A DNA stretch of 64,000 nt from Pararge aegeria (lineage: Eukaryota > Arthropoda > Insecta > Lepidoptera > Nymphalidae): NCBI RefSeq assembly GCF_905163445.1, contig NC_053194.1:11450921-11514920 (forward strand), given 5' to 3'. Numbering within the stretch: the first letter of the stretch is position 1; each line of letters starts with the position of its first letter. The notes under the pieces are model-generated. The model was not told the DNA's origin. It made no database searches and was given only the letters and a program-made list of their open reading frames with translations. A program made the translations under genes and the position numbers. Shown one piece after another: positions 48,066 to 56,425 of this stretch.

Positions 48066-48605
48066 TAGAAAAATCTACTTACAAGGTACGGCTTAACCTA
48101 TGTACGGTGTAACGTGAAATAACCTTTAGTGCTTGATCCCCGTATAAAAACATTACAAACTAGAAAGCGGAACAAAAGAATTATGACCATGTGGGCCCGC
48201 ACCTACACATGACAGACGGACGCCTACACGCGTCAAACTTTGACAAACAAGATAGGTGGACTGAGAAAACAAATTATTGCTTCTAAAACCAAAGCTTGTC
48301 CAATGTATGAGCATAATAACCATAAACAATGCGCAAGAGTTTCTATCAAACTTGTAAATTGCATTTAAACTTGAATTACATAGAAAGCTCTCGTGAACTT
48401 ACGTTCGTTATGTTCTCAGTTGAAATAGCTCGCTACACTCAATGTTTTTTTCATAATATACAACCCAAGTATAAAAGGTTATATTTTTATTGTATAAAAA
48501 TAATTAGAATTTTTGTTAAATTCCAAAAGGAATTGTTGCTATAATTTTATGAAGTGAAACTTCTTTAGGAATGTTGTGATTTGAAACTCGATAAAACGAA
48601 AACGG
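48066..48605. other. No gene recognised
   Basis: Nothing identified. Confidence 0.45.
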
Positions 48606-48611
48606 GTCGCG

Positions 48612-48850
48612 TTAAAGAAAGAAACACTAAAGAGAATGAGATAGATTACATTACATGTTTTGTTTTCTTTTCTGGCTACCATTGAAACTGAATAATATGT
48701 AATTTCTGTAAAAATTTTGTAATTTCAGTTCTTCTGGCGTGGTTGCAGGTGTAATTACAGGTACATGAGGATTAACACCTACCCCTCGGGTTAATGGATT
48801 CAGGGCGGCAAATTTCAGGTCTTATTCCTCGCATGCCCTGCGAATTTTTG
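48612..48850. repeat. Two dispersed repeats side by side
   Basis: 48612-48705 resembles the duplicated repeat at 1.55-1.75 kb. 48720-48825 is family Q (TTCTGGCGTGGTTGCAGGTG, AATTACAGGTACATGAGGAT, TAACACCTACCCCTCGGGTT). Confidence 0.5.
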
Positions 48851-48861
48851 CACTTTTTATA

Positions 48862-49136
48862 TGCAACTAGCGTACCCAGCCCGCTTCGCCGGGCTAGATT
48901 TTGCTTTATTTTATTTTAACAATAAACTTACATCATTACATTTTTAATTTAAGTCTCATAATATATTAAATCATTTATTTCTCTCCGTATTCATTCTCTT
49001 CTATTCTCTTCTCGAGCGGGTGACGATCATTATCTACACCCATGTACACCCAACAATATTTATCGTTAAAATATGAAATATTTTTTAAGCTCGGTAAAAA
49101 GTGATAAATTTTAAATGGAATACACCTGATACTATA
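48862..49136. repeat. Hairpin-ended repeat, site of the Gypsy insertion
   Basis: ACTAGCGTACCCAGCCCGCT, then TCGCCGGGCTAG, contains a 6-bp stem (AGCCCG/CGGGCT), like a reversed Helitron-type 3' end. The remaining 230 bp up to the LTR are AT-rich and unassigned. Confidence 0.45.
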
Positions 49137-49628
49137 TGTCGCCGCGGATATACCAAGGCGTGAAATTTACATCTAGACGTAAACAAATTAGCTCATAGGT
49201 CTTGATAGTTTTATTGTAATATGGTTATCCAAAACTGCTTCTTTATTATAACCTTACTTTCCCAACCATTTAATATAAACTTGGGTAACAATTAATGATT
49301 TAAAGGTAGAATGTTGTTGCAATGATTTGGACTTAAATAGTTTTAATTTCTACTAAAACAAACTAGCTACAAAAAGTATTTATGAATTGTTAATGGATGA
49401 CATTTTGACGCAGGAAATAAATTATTAAGTTTGCATTTTGGTTAATATTATTTCTGAGAGGTTTTAGACCTCCGTAAAATCGTTTCATATTTTAAAATTA
49501 ATAACTGCATTGTAATTTAAATTATTACGCAACTTAGAAAACATTGTAAAAATAAATGAGTGCAATAACGAAGCAACTTTGTCGCCTCTGAGTTACGAGA
49601 GTGGGGATTCGTGACACGTGCACTCGCT

Positions 49629-49660
49629 TATTTAAGACCGAACGCGGCGGAGCTCAGACA
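49629..49660 (+). promoter_or_regulatory. Predicted LTR core promoter (TATA-like box plus initiator)
   Basis: TATTTAAG at 49629-49636 is followed about 27 bp after its start by TCAGAC (49654-49659), which resembles an arthropod initiator. A GC-rich stretch (GAACGCGGCGGAGC) sits between them. If transcription starts at about 49656, the U3/R boundary is here. The same sites recur in the 3' LTR at 54810-54841. The transcription start is inferred, not observed. Confidence 0.5.
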
Positions 49661-49684
49661 CTTTTGGTGTCGAGCGCTCGAGCG

Positions 49685-49825
49685 GTGAGGTCTTTCATTT
49701 CTATTTTTGTGCGATTATTTTTTTAATAATTTTACTTGATTTTTGATTGTTTGTTAAATTATTCGTTTCGAGATTAACTAAAACTATAAATCAAATATTA
49801 ATTGCTTTGTCTTTTTTATTTACAG
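49685..49825 (+). other. Possible leader intron inside the LTR
   Basis: A good donor (GCG then GTGAGG) is followed 141 bp later by a pyrimidine-rich acceptor (CTTTTTTATTTACAG). TTAACTAAAAC could serve as a branch point. Both LTRs keep the sequence, so the RNA that was reverse-transcribed was not spliced here, whether or not other transcripts are. Predicted from motifs only. Confidence 0.3.
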
Positions 49826-49867
49826 TCAAATTAAAATTACCCTGTTAGATTTAGAATTCATCGAAGT

Positions 49868-49942
49868 AATAAAATTAGGTTAAGATTAATAAGTCATTTC
49901 ACTTGATTTTTATTATTTTATTTGTGATTAAAAATGAATAAA
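49868..49942 (+). terminator. Candidate polyadenylation hexamers in the LTR
   Basis: AATAAA occurs at 49868-49873 and again at 49937-49942, where it is codons 2-3 (Asn-Lys) of Gag. Both lie downstream of the predicted start site, as needed to define an R region at the 3' LTR (55049-55054 and 55118-55123). Another AATAAA at 49551-49556 lies upstream of the predicted start and could not do so. Confidence 0.35.
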
Positions 49943-50434
49943 GACAACATGGCCGATGGCTCTAAAGGAGTCAGCGGTCATGACCTTTTTAAAAATTCTG
50001 ATTCTAATCAAACTCCGACATCAGAAGTGGGATCGCTCCTGCGATCCCTTTCTGCCGGTCATGATGTTACAGACCCTGACATTATCATAGGACCTTCCAG
50101 TGCAGATGTTTCTTCGGCAGTTACGCCTCAACAAATCAGTCAAACGTCACCTACGGACCCTGTAGCATTGCCATCGATTGGTAACGTTATACCTCCCCAG
50201 TTCTTTTTGCAGATGATGACCATGATGCAGAGCATGAGCGATCGTCTTCTACAGAAGCCAAGTGAAAGGGTAAAGATAACGGACATATTTTTACCTTCCT
50301 TTGACCCAGATGGCAGCGTTGGTGTACGTGAATGGTGCAATCACATCTCTACGGCTGTAAGTACGTACAAACTTACTGATTACGACATCCGGATGAAAGT
50401 AAATAGCTTACTCAAAGGACGTGCTCGTATATAG
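49934..50434 (+). pseudogene. gag: Gag, N-terminal part, ending at an in-frame TAG
   Basis: This is the structural (capsid) protein of the retrotransposon, which would package the element RNA in cytoplasmic particles. The frame starts at ATG 49934 with A at -3 and runs 166 codons to a TAG at 50432-50434. Codons 1-29 lie in the 5' LTR, 30-34 overlap the primer-binding site, and the rest is internal. The first 90 residues are Ser/Thr/Asp-rich and low in complexity. From about residue 110 it resembles a Gag capsid domain (motif LPSFDPDGSVGVREW). The same frame is open again right after the TAG, with capsid-like sequence and then the zinc knuckles, so the stop falls in the middle of Gag rather than at a Gag/Pol border. 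That makes programmed readthrough unlikely, and a disabling mutation is the simpler reading. The next in-frame ATGs are near residue 93, well inside the element. Confidence 0.85.
50021..50033 (+). promoter_or_regulatory. Primer-binding site, tRNA-Leu-like, inside the Gag frame
   Basis: TCAGAAGTGGGAT follows the LTR CA end with no spacer. It is complementary to the 3' acceptor and T-stem side of insect tRNA-Leu, whose 3' end as I recall it reads AATCCCACTTCTGACA before CCA. Pairing would begin a few bases inside the tRNA end rather than at the CCA. The same bases encode Gag residues 30-34 (Ser-Glu-Val-Gly-Ser). The match to a tRNA in this genome is not verified. Confidence 0.6.
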
Positions 50435-53400
50435 GCTGACAACTGGTTAGTCACTACCTCCACTTGGGACGAACTTCGTGAGACCATTATAACAACCTTT
50501 GAACCAGAAAATAGGTACTCTCGCGATATCCTCAAATTTCGAGAACATATTTATAGCCCCAATAAGAATATTTCAGAATTCTTGTCCGAAGGTTGGTTAC
50601 TGTGGAGACGAGTTACCAAAGACAAATTGGACAACAGTGATGCAGTGGAAGCCGTCATTGGAATGGTAAGTGACGAACGTCTGAGGATAGAATTGATGAA
50701 TGTTAGGGCCAAGACTGTACCTGAACTGATTTCAGTGGCATCTTCCATCAGAACTAAACGCCCTAACATGCCTCCTCCGCATTCAAATACGCCCCCTCAG
50801 AAACGAGCTAGATTCTCTCAAGATCATAGAAACATTCCTCAATGTAGTTTCTGTAATAAGTTAGGTCATGTCTGGCAAAACTGTCGAAACAGAAATGAAT
50901 CTAGCCATCAAATAAAACAACCTATTCCATCCAGCAGCACGGCACCAACCACCGCTGTCAACGTAAGTAAATATTGCTCATTTTGTGCTAAACCTGGTCA
51001 CACTTTTGATACCTGTTTTCGTCGTGAAAAACAAGTTGCCTCCAACGTAAACTCCATAACCAACGATAACAAAGGTAAGCTAAATACTATGCGTATGCAT
51101 GTTGGGAAAATGGAAATTGACACAGTTTTTGACAGCGGTGCTGAGTGTTCGGTGATGCGAGAGACTGTCGCTAAGAAGATTCCAGGACGTAGGCAGCAGG
51201 TAGTAAATTATTTACGTGGATTAGGCCCAGTACCCGTCATATCTACAAATACGCTAAAAACTGTTTGTACTATCAATAATATTAATGTAGAAATACTTTT
51301 TCATGTACTACCCGACTTTGAAATGACAACTAATGTGTTGATTGGATCAGACTTACTGAGCAATACCGGTTTAAGCGTAATTATAACTCTCAACACTGCG
51401 ACATTAGTATCTCAGCCCCAAATCATGCATGTTCGTTCTAATAGTTCAATTTTCAGTAACTTAAACCATGGCTTATCTGACCAATCTGAGATTGATCAAT
51501 TACTGTCACTACTTAACCGATATTCGTATATCTTTACTAATGGTTTTGCAAAAACCCGCGTTAATACTGGGCAGCTCGAAATTCGTTTGAAAAACCCAGA
51601 TAAATATGTAGAACGTAAGCCTTACCGATTAACCCCCATTGAGCGCCAAAAAGTTAAGTCTATTGTTTTAGAGTTGATTGAGAACCACATAGTTAGAGAA
51701 AGTAAATCCCCTTACTCTAGCCCGATTATTCTAGTAAAGAAGAAGAACGGTGACGATCGATTGTGTGTTGATTACCGAGAGTTGAACTCTAATACCATTC
51801 GTGACCACTATCCATTACCTCTTATAGGAGACCAAATAGACCAATTAGCAGGTGGTAAATATTTCCATACACTCGATATGGCATCTGGTTTCCACCAAAT
51901 CCCAATTTCCCCTAAATCAATAGAAAAAACAGCGTTCATCACACCCGACGGGTTATACGAATATTTAACTATGCCGTTTGGCCTTTGTAATGCACCTTCA
52001 GTGTACCAAAGATGTATTAATCGTGCTTTAGGACAACTTCTTAACCCTGGTAGTGCCCACAATGGTATAGACAGTATCGCTCAAGTTTACATTGATGATG
52101 TCATTAGTAAGAGCTATGATTTTCCCTCTGGTCTTACATATCTTGAAAGAATTTTTATTGCTTTACGAGATTCAGGATTTTCAATTAATGTCGAAAAATG
52201 TTCATTTTTTAAGCGATCCATTGAGTACCTTGGTAATATAATAGAAGACGGTAAAGTTCACCCAAGTCCCAAAAAGGTTGATGCCCTACTAAAAGCTCCA
52301 ATTCCAACCTCCGTAAAGCAGGTTCGTCAATTTAATGGTCTCGCGGGTTATTTCCGTAGATTTATCCCAGATTTTGCACGCATAATGGTTCCCTTGTACA
52401 ATTTAACAAAGCAAGGAGTTAAGTGGTCCTGGACAAATGACCATGAAGAGGTACGTCAAAAAGTCATCCATCATTTAACTTCTAGCCCTGTACTAACAAT
52501 ATTTAGGGAAGGCGAACCAATTGAACTCCACACCGACGCCAGCTGTCTTGGATTCGGGGCGGTTCTCGTGCAGGTAATCAATGGTCGACAACACGTCGTG
52601 GCCTATTTCAGTATGCGGACGACTGACATTGAAAGCAGATATCACTCCTATGAGCGGGAGACACTAGCCGTTGTGCGAGCAATCAAGCACTTTCGACACT
52701 ACCTCTACGGGCGTAAGTTCAAAGTCATTACAGATTGTAATGCCTTAAAAGCTTCAGAGCATAAAAAGGATCTTCTACCAAGGATTCATAGATGGTGGGC
52801 TTACCTACAGAATTTCGAGTTCGAAATAGAGTACAGGAAAGGCGAGCGTATGCAGCATGCTGATTTTTTCAGCCGAAACCCCAACTCCTTTACGGTCAAC
52901 GTGATGACAAGAAATTTGGAATGGCTCGTTGTGGAGCAGCATCGAGACCCTCAGCTCAGACCAATCATAGATGCCCTGCACAACGGTGAAGCGGTACCCG
53001 GATACGTTCTCGAAGGTAACGCCCTCAAGTATGTAAGGACAGACCAGGTGTTAGGTGCACAGAAGCTTACTATGGTTCCTAAATCTTTCCAATGGAGCCT
53101 GATAAACACTTTTCATACCGCTCTTAAGCATGTAGGCTGGGAGAAAACTCTTGGTAAGATAAAAGAAACCTATTACTTTGATAAGATGAACACCATTATC
53201 CGAGAATTCGTCGACAATTGTGTGGTATGCAGGATATCTAAGCAGTCTTCTGGGGCAACGCAGGTACAGTTACATTCCATACCAAAGCCAACAGTACCGT
53301 TCGAGGTGATCCACATGGACATCACTGGGAAGCTTGGGACACCTCAAGACCAGGAATACGTCGTGGTCACCATCGATGCCTACACCAAGTATGTATTGCT

Positions 53401-54241
53401 TCGTTACGCTAACGATAAAAGTCAGCATAGCGCTCTTGGAGCTCTGAAACAAGTGATACACCTATTCGGAGCACCGAAGCAAGTAGTGGTAGATGGTGGA
53501 CGTGAATTCCTTGGCGAGTACAAGAACTATTGCGATAAGTACGGCATAGAAATACATTCAATTGCACCCGGAATCAGTCGAGCTAACGGCCAAGTGGAAC
53601 GAATGATGGCCACATTGAAAAATGGTCTAATAATGATCAAAAACTATGAGGTAGCTGAGTGGCATACTGCCCTTGAAAGTCTACAGTTAGCATTTAATTG
53701 TACGGTGCACAAAACAACTGGTATCGCTCCACTCACACTGCTGACTCGACGCCAGAATTGTGTACCGCCAGAACTACTGAACTTGGTAGATTTTGACAAC
53801 CAGATAATCGATTTTGAAACAATTCAGAGGCGAATTCAACAAAGGATGGTTGAAGCGGCTGGTAAAGATAAAGAAAGGTTTGAAAGAGGAAGAGCAAAAA
53901 TACAAAGGTTTCAGAGAGGAGATTTTGTTCTAATCAAGAATAACCCAAGGAACCAAACTTCACTTGATCCAAAGTTCAGCATGCCTTATGAAATCCATAG
54001 AGTACTCGATAATGACCGCTACCTTGTGAAGAAAGTTATTGGTCATCACGGACGTCCTCGAAAAGTAGCTCACGACCAACTACGTCGAGCACCACAGCCG
54101 GGATACAGTAGCGAAAGGTTGATGACCGTGTCGCCGTCTAACGAACTTGAATCTGTACAGATAGAAGCCCAGCCAAACGAACAGGAAACTAGTCCATCGA
54201 CTCGCCCAGCGGAAGCTAACGATTCTTCTCAAGATGACTAG
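50435..54241 (+). CDS. pol: Gag C-terminus plus Pol polyprotein (protease, RT, RNase H, integrase)
   Basis: Open from just after the Gag TAG to TAG 54239-54241, in the same frame as Gag, so the design is one Gag-Pol frame with no frameshift. Residues below count from the TTG at 50582, a reference point and not a claimed start. Two CCHC zinc knuckles: C88-C91-H96-C101 and C132-C135-H140-C145. Aspartic protease with DSGAE at 184-188. RT about 345-560, with LDMASGF (D432), MPFGLCNAP and YIDD (503-506). RNase H from HTDAS (about D652) to HADFFSR (about D761). Integrase zinc finger H845-H850-C880-C883, then catalytic D913, D971 and E1006. A GPY/F-like module (SMPYEI, about 1133) follows. All expected catalytic residues are present. 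The acidic, Ser/Pro-rich tail ends without any env. Its expression needs the upstream Gag start, so the TAG should block it. Confidence 0.93.
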   Translation, partial: ADNWLVTTSTWDELRETIITTFEPENRYSRDILKFREHIYSPNKNISEFLSEGWLLWRRVTKDKLDNSDAVEAVIGMVSDERLRIELMNVRAKTVPELISVASSIRTKRPNMPPPHSNTPPQKRARFSQDHRNIPQCSFCNKLGHVWQNCRNRNESSHQIKQPIPSSSTAPTTAVNVSKYCSFCAKPGHTFDTCFRREKQVASNVNSITNDNKGKLNTMRMHVGKMEIDTVFDSGAECSVMRETVAKKIPGRRQQVVNYLRGLGPVPVISTNTLKTVCTINNINVEILFHVLPDFEMTTNVLIGSDLLSNTGLSVIITLNTATLVSQPQIMHVRSNSSIFSNLNHGLSDQSEIDQLLSLLNRYSYIFTNGFAKTRVNTGQLEIRLKNPDKYVERKPYRLTPIERQKVKSIVLELIENHIVRESKSPYSSPIILVKKKNGDDRLCVDYRELNSNTIRDHYPLPLIGDQIDQLAGGKYFHTLDMASGFHQIPISPKSIEKTAFITPDGLYEYLTMPFGLCNAPSVYQRCINRALGQLLNPGSAHNGIDSIAQVYIDDVISKSYDFPSGLTYLERIFIALRDSGFSINVEKCSFFKRSIEYLGNIIEDGKVHPSPKKVDALLKAPIPTSVKQVRQFNGLAGYFRRFIPDFARIMVPLYNLTKQGVKWSWTNDHEEVRQKVIHHLTSSPVLTIFREGEPIELHTDASCLGFGAVLVQVINGRQHVVAYFSMRTTDIESRYHSYERETLAVVRAIKHFRHYLYGRKFKVITDCNALKASEHKKDLLPRIHRWWAYLQNFEFEIEYRKGERMQHADFFSRNPNSFTVNVMTRNLEWLVVEQHRDPQLRPIIDALHNGEAVPGYVLEGNALKYVRTDQVLGAQKLTMVPKSFQWSLINTFHTALKHVGWEKTLGKIKETYYFDKMNTIIREFVDNCVVCRISKQSSGATQVQLHSIPKPTVPFEVIHMDITGKLGTPQDQEYVVVTIDAYTKYVLLRYANDKSQHSALGALKQVIHLFGAPKQVVVDGGREFLGEYKNYCDKYGIEIHSIAPGISRANGQVERMMATLKNGLIMIKNYEVAEWHTALESLQLAFNCTVHKTTGIAPLTLLTRRQNCVPPELLNLVDFDNQIIDFETIQRRIQQRMVEAAGKDKERFERGRAKIQRFQRGDFVLIKNNPRNQTSLDPKFSMPYEIHRVLDNDRYLVKKVIGHHGRPRKVAHDQLRRAPQPGYSSERLMTVSPSNELESVQIEAQPNEQETSPSTRPAEANDSSQDD

Positions 54242-54317
54242 TTGTCTCTGGCTGCTTGGTGAATCCATCGTAATCTGATACACGGCGCAGAGCACGCACC
54301 GCACATCAGTATGGCCG
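54242..54317 (+). other. Spacer between Pol stop and 3' LTR, no polypurine tract seen
   Basis: This stretch should hold the polypurine tract that primes plus-strand DNA. The last bases (ACATCAGTATGGCCG) are mixed, and the best purine run is only GGCGCAGAG farther upstream. No coding potential. Confidence 0.6.
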
Positions 54318-55201
54318 TGTCGCCGCGGATATACCAAGGCGTGAAATTTACATCTAGACGTAAACAAATTAGCTCATAGGTCTTGATAGTTTTATTGTAA
54401 TATGGTTATCCAAAACTGCTTCTTTATTATAACCTTACTTTCCCAACCATTTAATATAAACTTGGGTAACAATTAATGATTTAAAGGTAGAATGTTGTTG
54501 CAATGATTTGGACTTAAATAGTTTTAATTTCTACTAAAACAAACTAGCTACAAAAAGTATTTATGAATTGTTAATGGATGACATTTTGACGCAGGAAATA
54601 AATTATTAAGTTTGCATTTTGGTTAATATTATTTCTGAGAGGTTTTAGACCTCCGTAAAATCGTTTCATATTTTAAAATTAATAACTGCATTGTAATTTA
54701 AATTATTACGCAACTTAGAAAACATTGTAAAAATAAATGAGTGCAATAACGAAGCAACTTTGTCGCCTCTGAGTTACGAGAGTGGGGATTCGTGACACGT
54801 GCACTCGCTTATTTAAGACCGAACGCGGCGGAGCTCAGACACTTTTGGTGTCGAGCGCTCGAGCGGTGAGGTCTTTCATTTCTATTTTTGTGCGATTATT
54901 TTTTTAATAATTTTACTTGATTTTTGATTGTTTGTTAAATTATTCGTTTCGAGATTAACTAAAACTATAAATCAAATATTAATTGCTTTGTCTTTTTTAT
55001 TTACAGTCAAATTAAAATTACCCTGTTAGATTTAGAATTCATCGAAGTAATAAAATTAGGTTAAGATTAATAAGTCATTTCACTTGATTTTTATTATTTT
55101 ATTTGTGATTAAAAATGAATAAAGACAACATGGCCGATGGCTCTAAAGGAGTCAGCGGTCATGACCTTTTTAAAAATTCTGATTCTAATCAAACTCCGAC
55201 A
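54318..55201 (+). repeat. 3' LTR (884 bp), identical to the 5' LTR
   Basis: A perfect copy of the 5' LTR at an offset of 5,181 bases. It carries the same promoter-like sites and the same Gag ATG (55115). Its frame runs out of the element and stops in flanking DNA at 55229-55231, giving 38 codons in total. Possible transcript-end hexamers AATAAA lie at 55049-55054 and 55118-55123. No purine-rich tract is visible in the bases just upstream (54270-54317), which is unusual for an LTR element. Confidence 0.95.
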
Positions 55202-55280
55202 TTTATATACATTTCAATCTCTCATATTTAAATTCAAAGCTTATTTATTTCAAGCAGGTTACTTTTGTCCTTACTGTTGT
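55202..55280. other. 3' flank of the Gypsy element
   Basis: TTTATATACATTTCAATCTC. The LTR-encoded Gag frame continues here for 9 codons to TAA 55229-55231. Confidence 0.6.
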
Positions 55281-55465
55281 TAAGGAAAGTAGAATAGAAT
55301 AAAATAGAAAACTTAAGGTTACTTTGCAACACAACACAATAGGAAAAACACAAGGAAAACAGTAATAGTACTCAGTGCTAGGGTGCAAAGGCGGCCTTAT
55401 CACTAAAAGTGATCTTTTAAAGGCAACCTGAGCGTGCGAAGCAGATAAAATAGTGGAAAGTGGAA
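55281..55465 (-). mobile_element. LINE 3' tail with conserved hairpin, copy 3
   Basis: Complement of the nested copy at 40741-40930: AACACAACACAATAGGAAAA, GGCGGCCTTATCACTAAAAG, TGATCTTTTAAAGGCAACCT and GAGCGTGCGAAGCAGATAAA. Confidence 0.78.
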
Positions 55466-56125
55466 AGTACTAATTTTTTTTTATTGCTAAAATTAATAAA
55501 AAGGCAAATACGTCTAAAAATGCTTATTACAATTTCAAAATTCTTCTAGTGTATAGAAACAACTCTCTAGAAATCGTAAATAGATTAATATTTTTGTCAA
55601 TGTTACATTTTATGCTAAATTCCAATGAATTTTGAGTGAATGAATTTTGAAAATCTTTATATTACATATCCCAATTTGTATGACATTTATTGCATTTTAG
55701 TATATAAAAGTTATTATCACGATTTCATACTATGTGATTTTAGGTAAAATTACGTAAAAGAGGACTAGAGGGAATTCAGAGCGTTTTTATCTTATTTTCT
55801 ATTCTACTAAAAGCAATGTTCCGTAATTATTATGGCAAGAAAATAGAGACTTCCTTAGAATTCAGTAGCGATGTACATTGTACAATCCGAGGGAATAAAC
55901 TTACAGCGGAGCTAATGTAAACCAATAATCGTTATCATCGAGATAAGTGCCACGGAGTGCCTTCCCAATTGCTTCAGATACGCGTCGGCTAATTGTCCTG
56001 AATTATCAGAATATTGTGTAAATAAAGTAGTAAATGGACTTTCTATATATATTATCTTATTTGAAGCAGTTAATATTTTAATATTAAAATTATTTAAAAT
56101 TCTAGGCCGTGATAGGTATACACCC
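55466..56125. other. No gene recognised; AT-rich
   Basis: Nothing identified. Confidence 0.45.
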
Positions 56126-56129
56126 CACC

Positions 56130-56230
56130 ATTTTGTTCCCTTTTCCTAAGCCTAATGTTGCCTGTCAGAGATTGCTAATAAGCGATAAGGCTGCCTTTTT
56201 AACACCTGATGCAAAAAAGACGGAGTGTTA
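56130..56230 (+). mobile_element. LINE 3' tail with conserved hairpin, copy 4
   Basis: CCTTTTCCTAAGCCTAATGT, TGCCTGTCAGAGATTGCTAA, TAAGCGATAAGGCTGCCTTT. The stem is TTGCT/AGCGA with a G-T pair. Confidence 0.65.
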
Positions 56231-56249
56231 TAAGTTTCAGGTGTCTTCG

Positions 56250-56425
56250 TGTATGTCTGTGTATGTGTATGTGTGTGTGTGTTTGTGTGTGTGTATGAGT
56301 GTGTGTGTGTGTGTGTATGTGGCTCCCGAACGGATAAACTGATTTTGTTTTTTTTTTTGTTTGAAAGATGTAGTCGGGAATTTTCTTAGCTGTGTTTGAT
56401 GAAAATTGGCCAAGAAGGCGGCCGC
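56250..56425 (+). repeat. GT microsatellite with adjoining dispersed repeat, copy 3
   Basis: (GT)n-rich 56251-56320, then GTGGCTCCCGAACGGATAAA, GTAGTCGGGAATTTTCTTAG and TTTGATGAAAATTGGCC. Follows the LINE tail directly. His-Thr and Cys-Val frames here are artefacts. Confidence 0.78.

Larger units (their letters stand above)
49137..50020 (+). repeat. 5' LTR (884 bp), containing the promoter, leader and first 29 Gag codons
   Basis: Starts TGTCGCCGCGG and ends ACTCCGACA. I compared it with 54318-55201 line by line and found no substitution or indel. The boundaries are exact: the base before TG differs (A versus G), and after CA the two copies share only one T. It contains a TATA-like box, a CAGAC initiator-like site, a possible 141-bp leader intron, AATAAA hexamers, and the Gag ATG at 49934. 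The LTR ends exactly at a codon boundary, after Gag codon 29. Confidence 0.95.
49137..55201 (+). mobile_element. Ty3/Gypsy-type LTR retrotransposon, recent insertion
   Basis: A 6,065-bp element bounded by identical 884-bp direct repeats that begin TGTCGCC and end CCGACA, so both have canonical TG...CA ends. Between them lie a tRNA-Leu-like primer-binding site, a Gag frame, and a Pol frame in the order zinc knuckles, protease, RT, RNase H, integrase. RT before integrase defines Ty3/Gypsy. The RT motif DHYPLPLIGDQIDQL and the tRNA-Leu-like site suggest the Micropia/Mdg3/Blastopia group; that placement is from memory and tentative. There is no env frame: only 76 bp separate the Pol stop from the 3' LTR. 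One in-frame stop interrupts Gag. No exact target duplication is seen: the 5' flank ends TATA and the 3' flank starts TTTA, three of four bases. Confidence 0.95.

Noticed and set aside
50140..50340. Minus-strand frames within the Gypsy element (also 50551-50769, 51808-52062, 53270-53461, 54080-54367)
   Set aside because: Shadows of the Gag-Pol frame with no domain of their own.
54242..54317. Short env or extra frame between Pol and the 3' LTR
   Set aside because: Only 76 bp with no open frame of useful length.
49137..55201. Partial tandem element rather than LTRs extending into Gag
   Set aside because: The repeat has TG...CA ends and a primer-binding site starting right after CA, so the repeat border is a true LTR border and not a random breakpoint in Gag.
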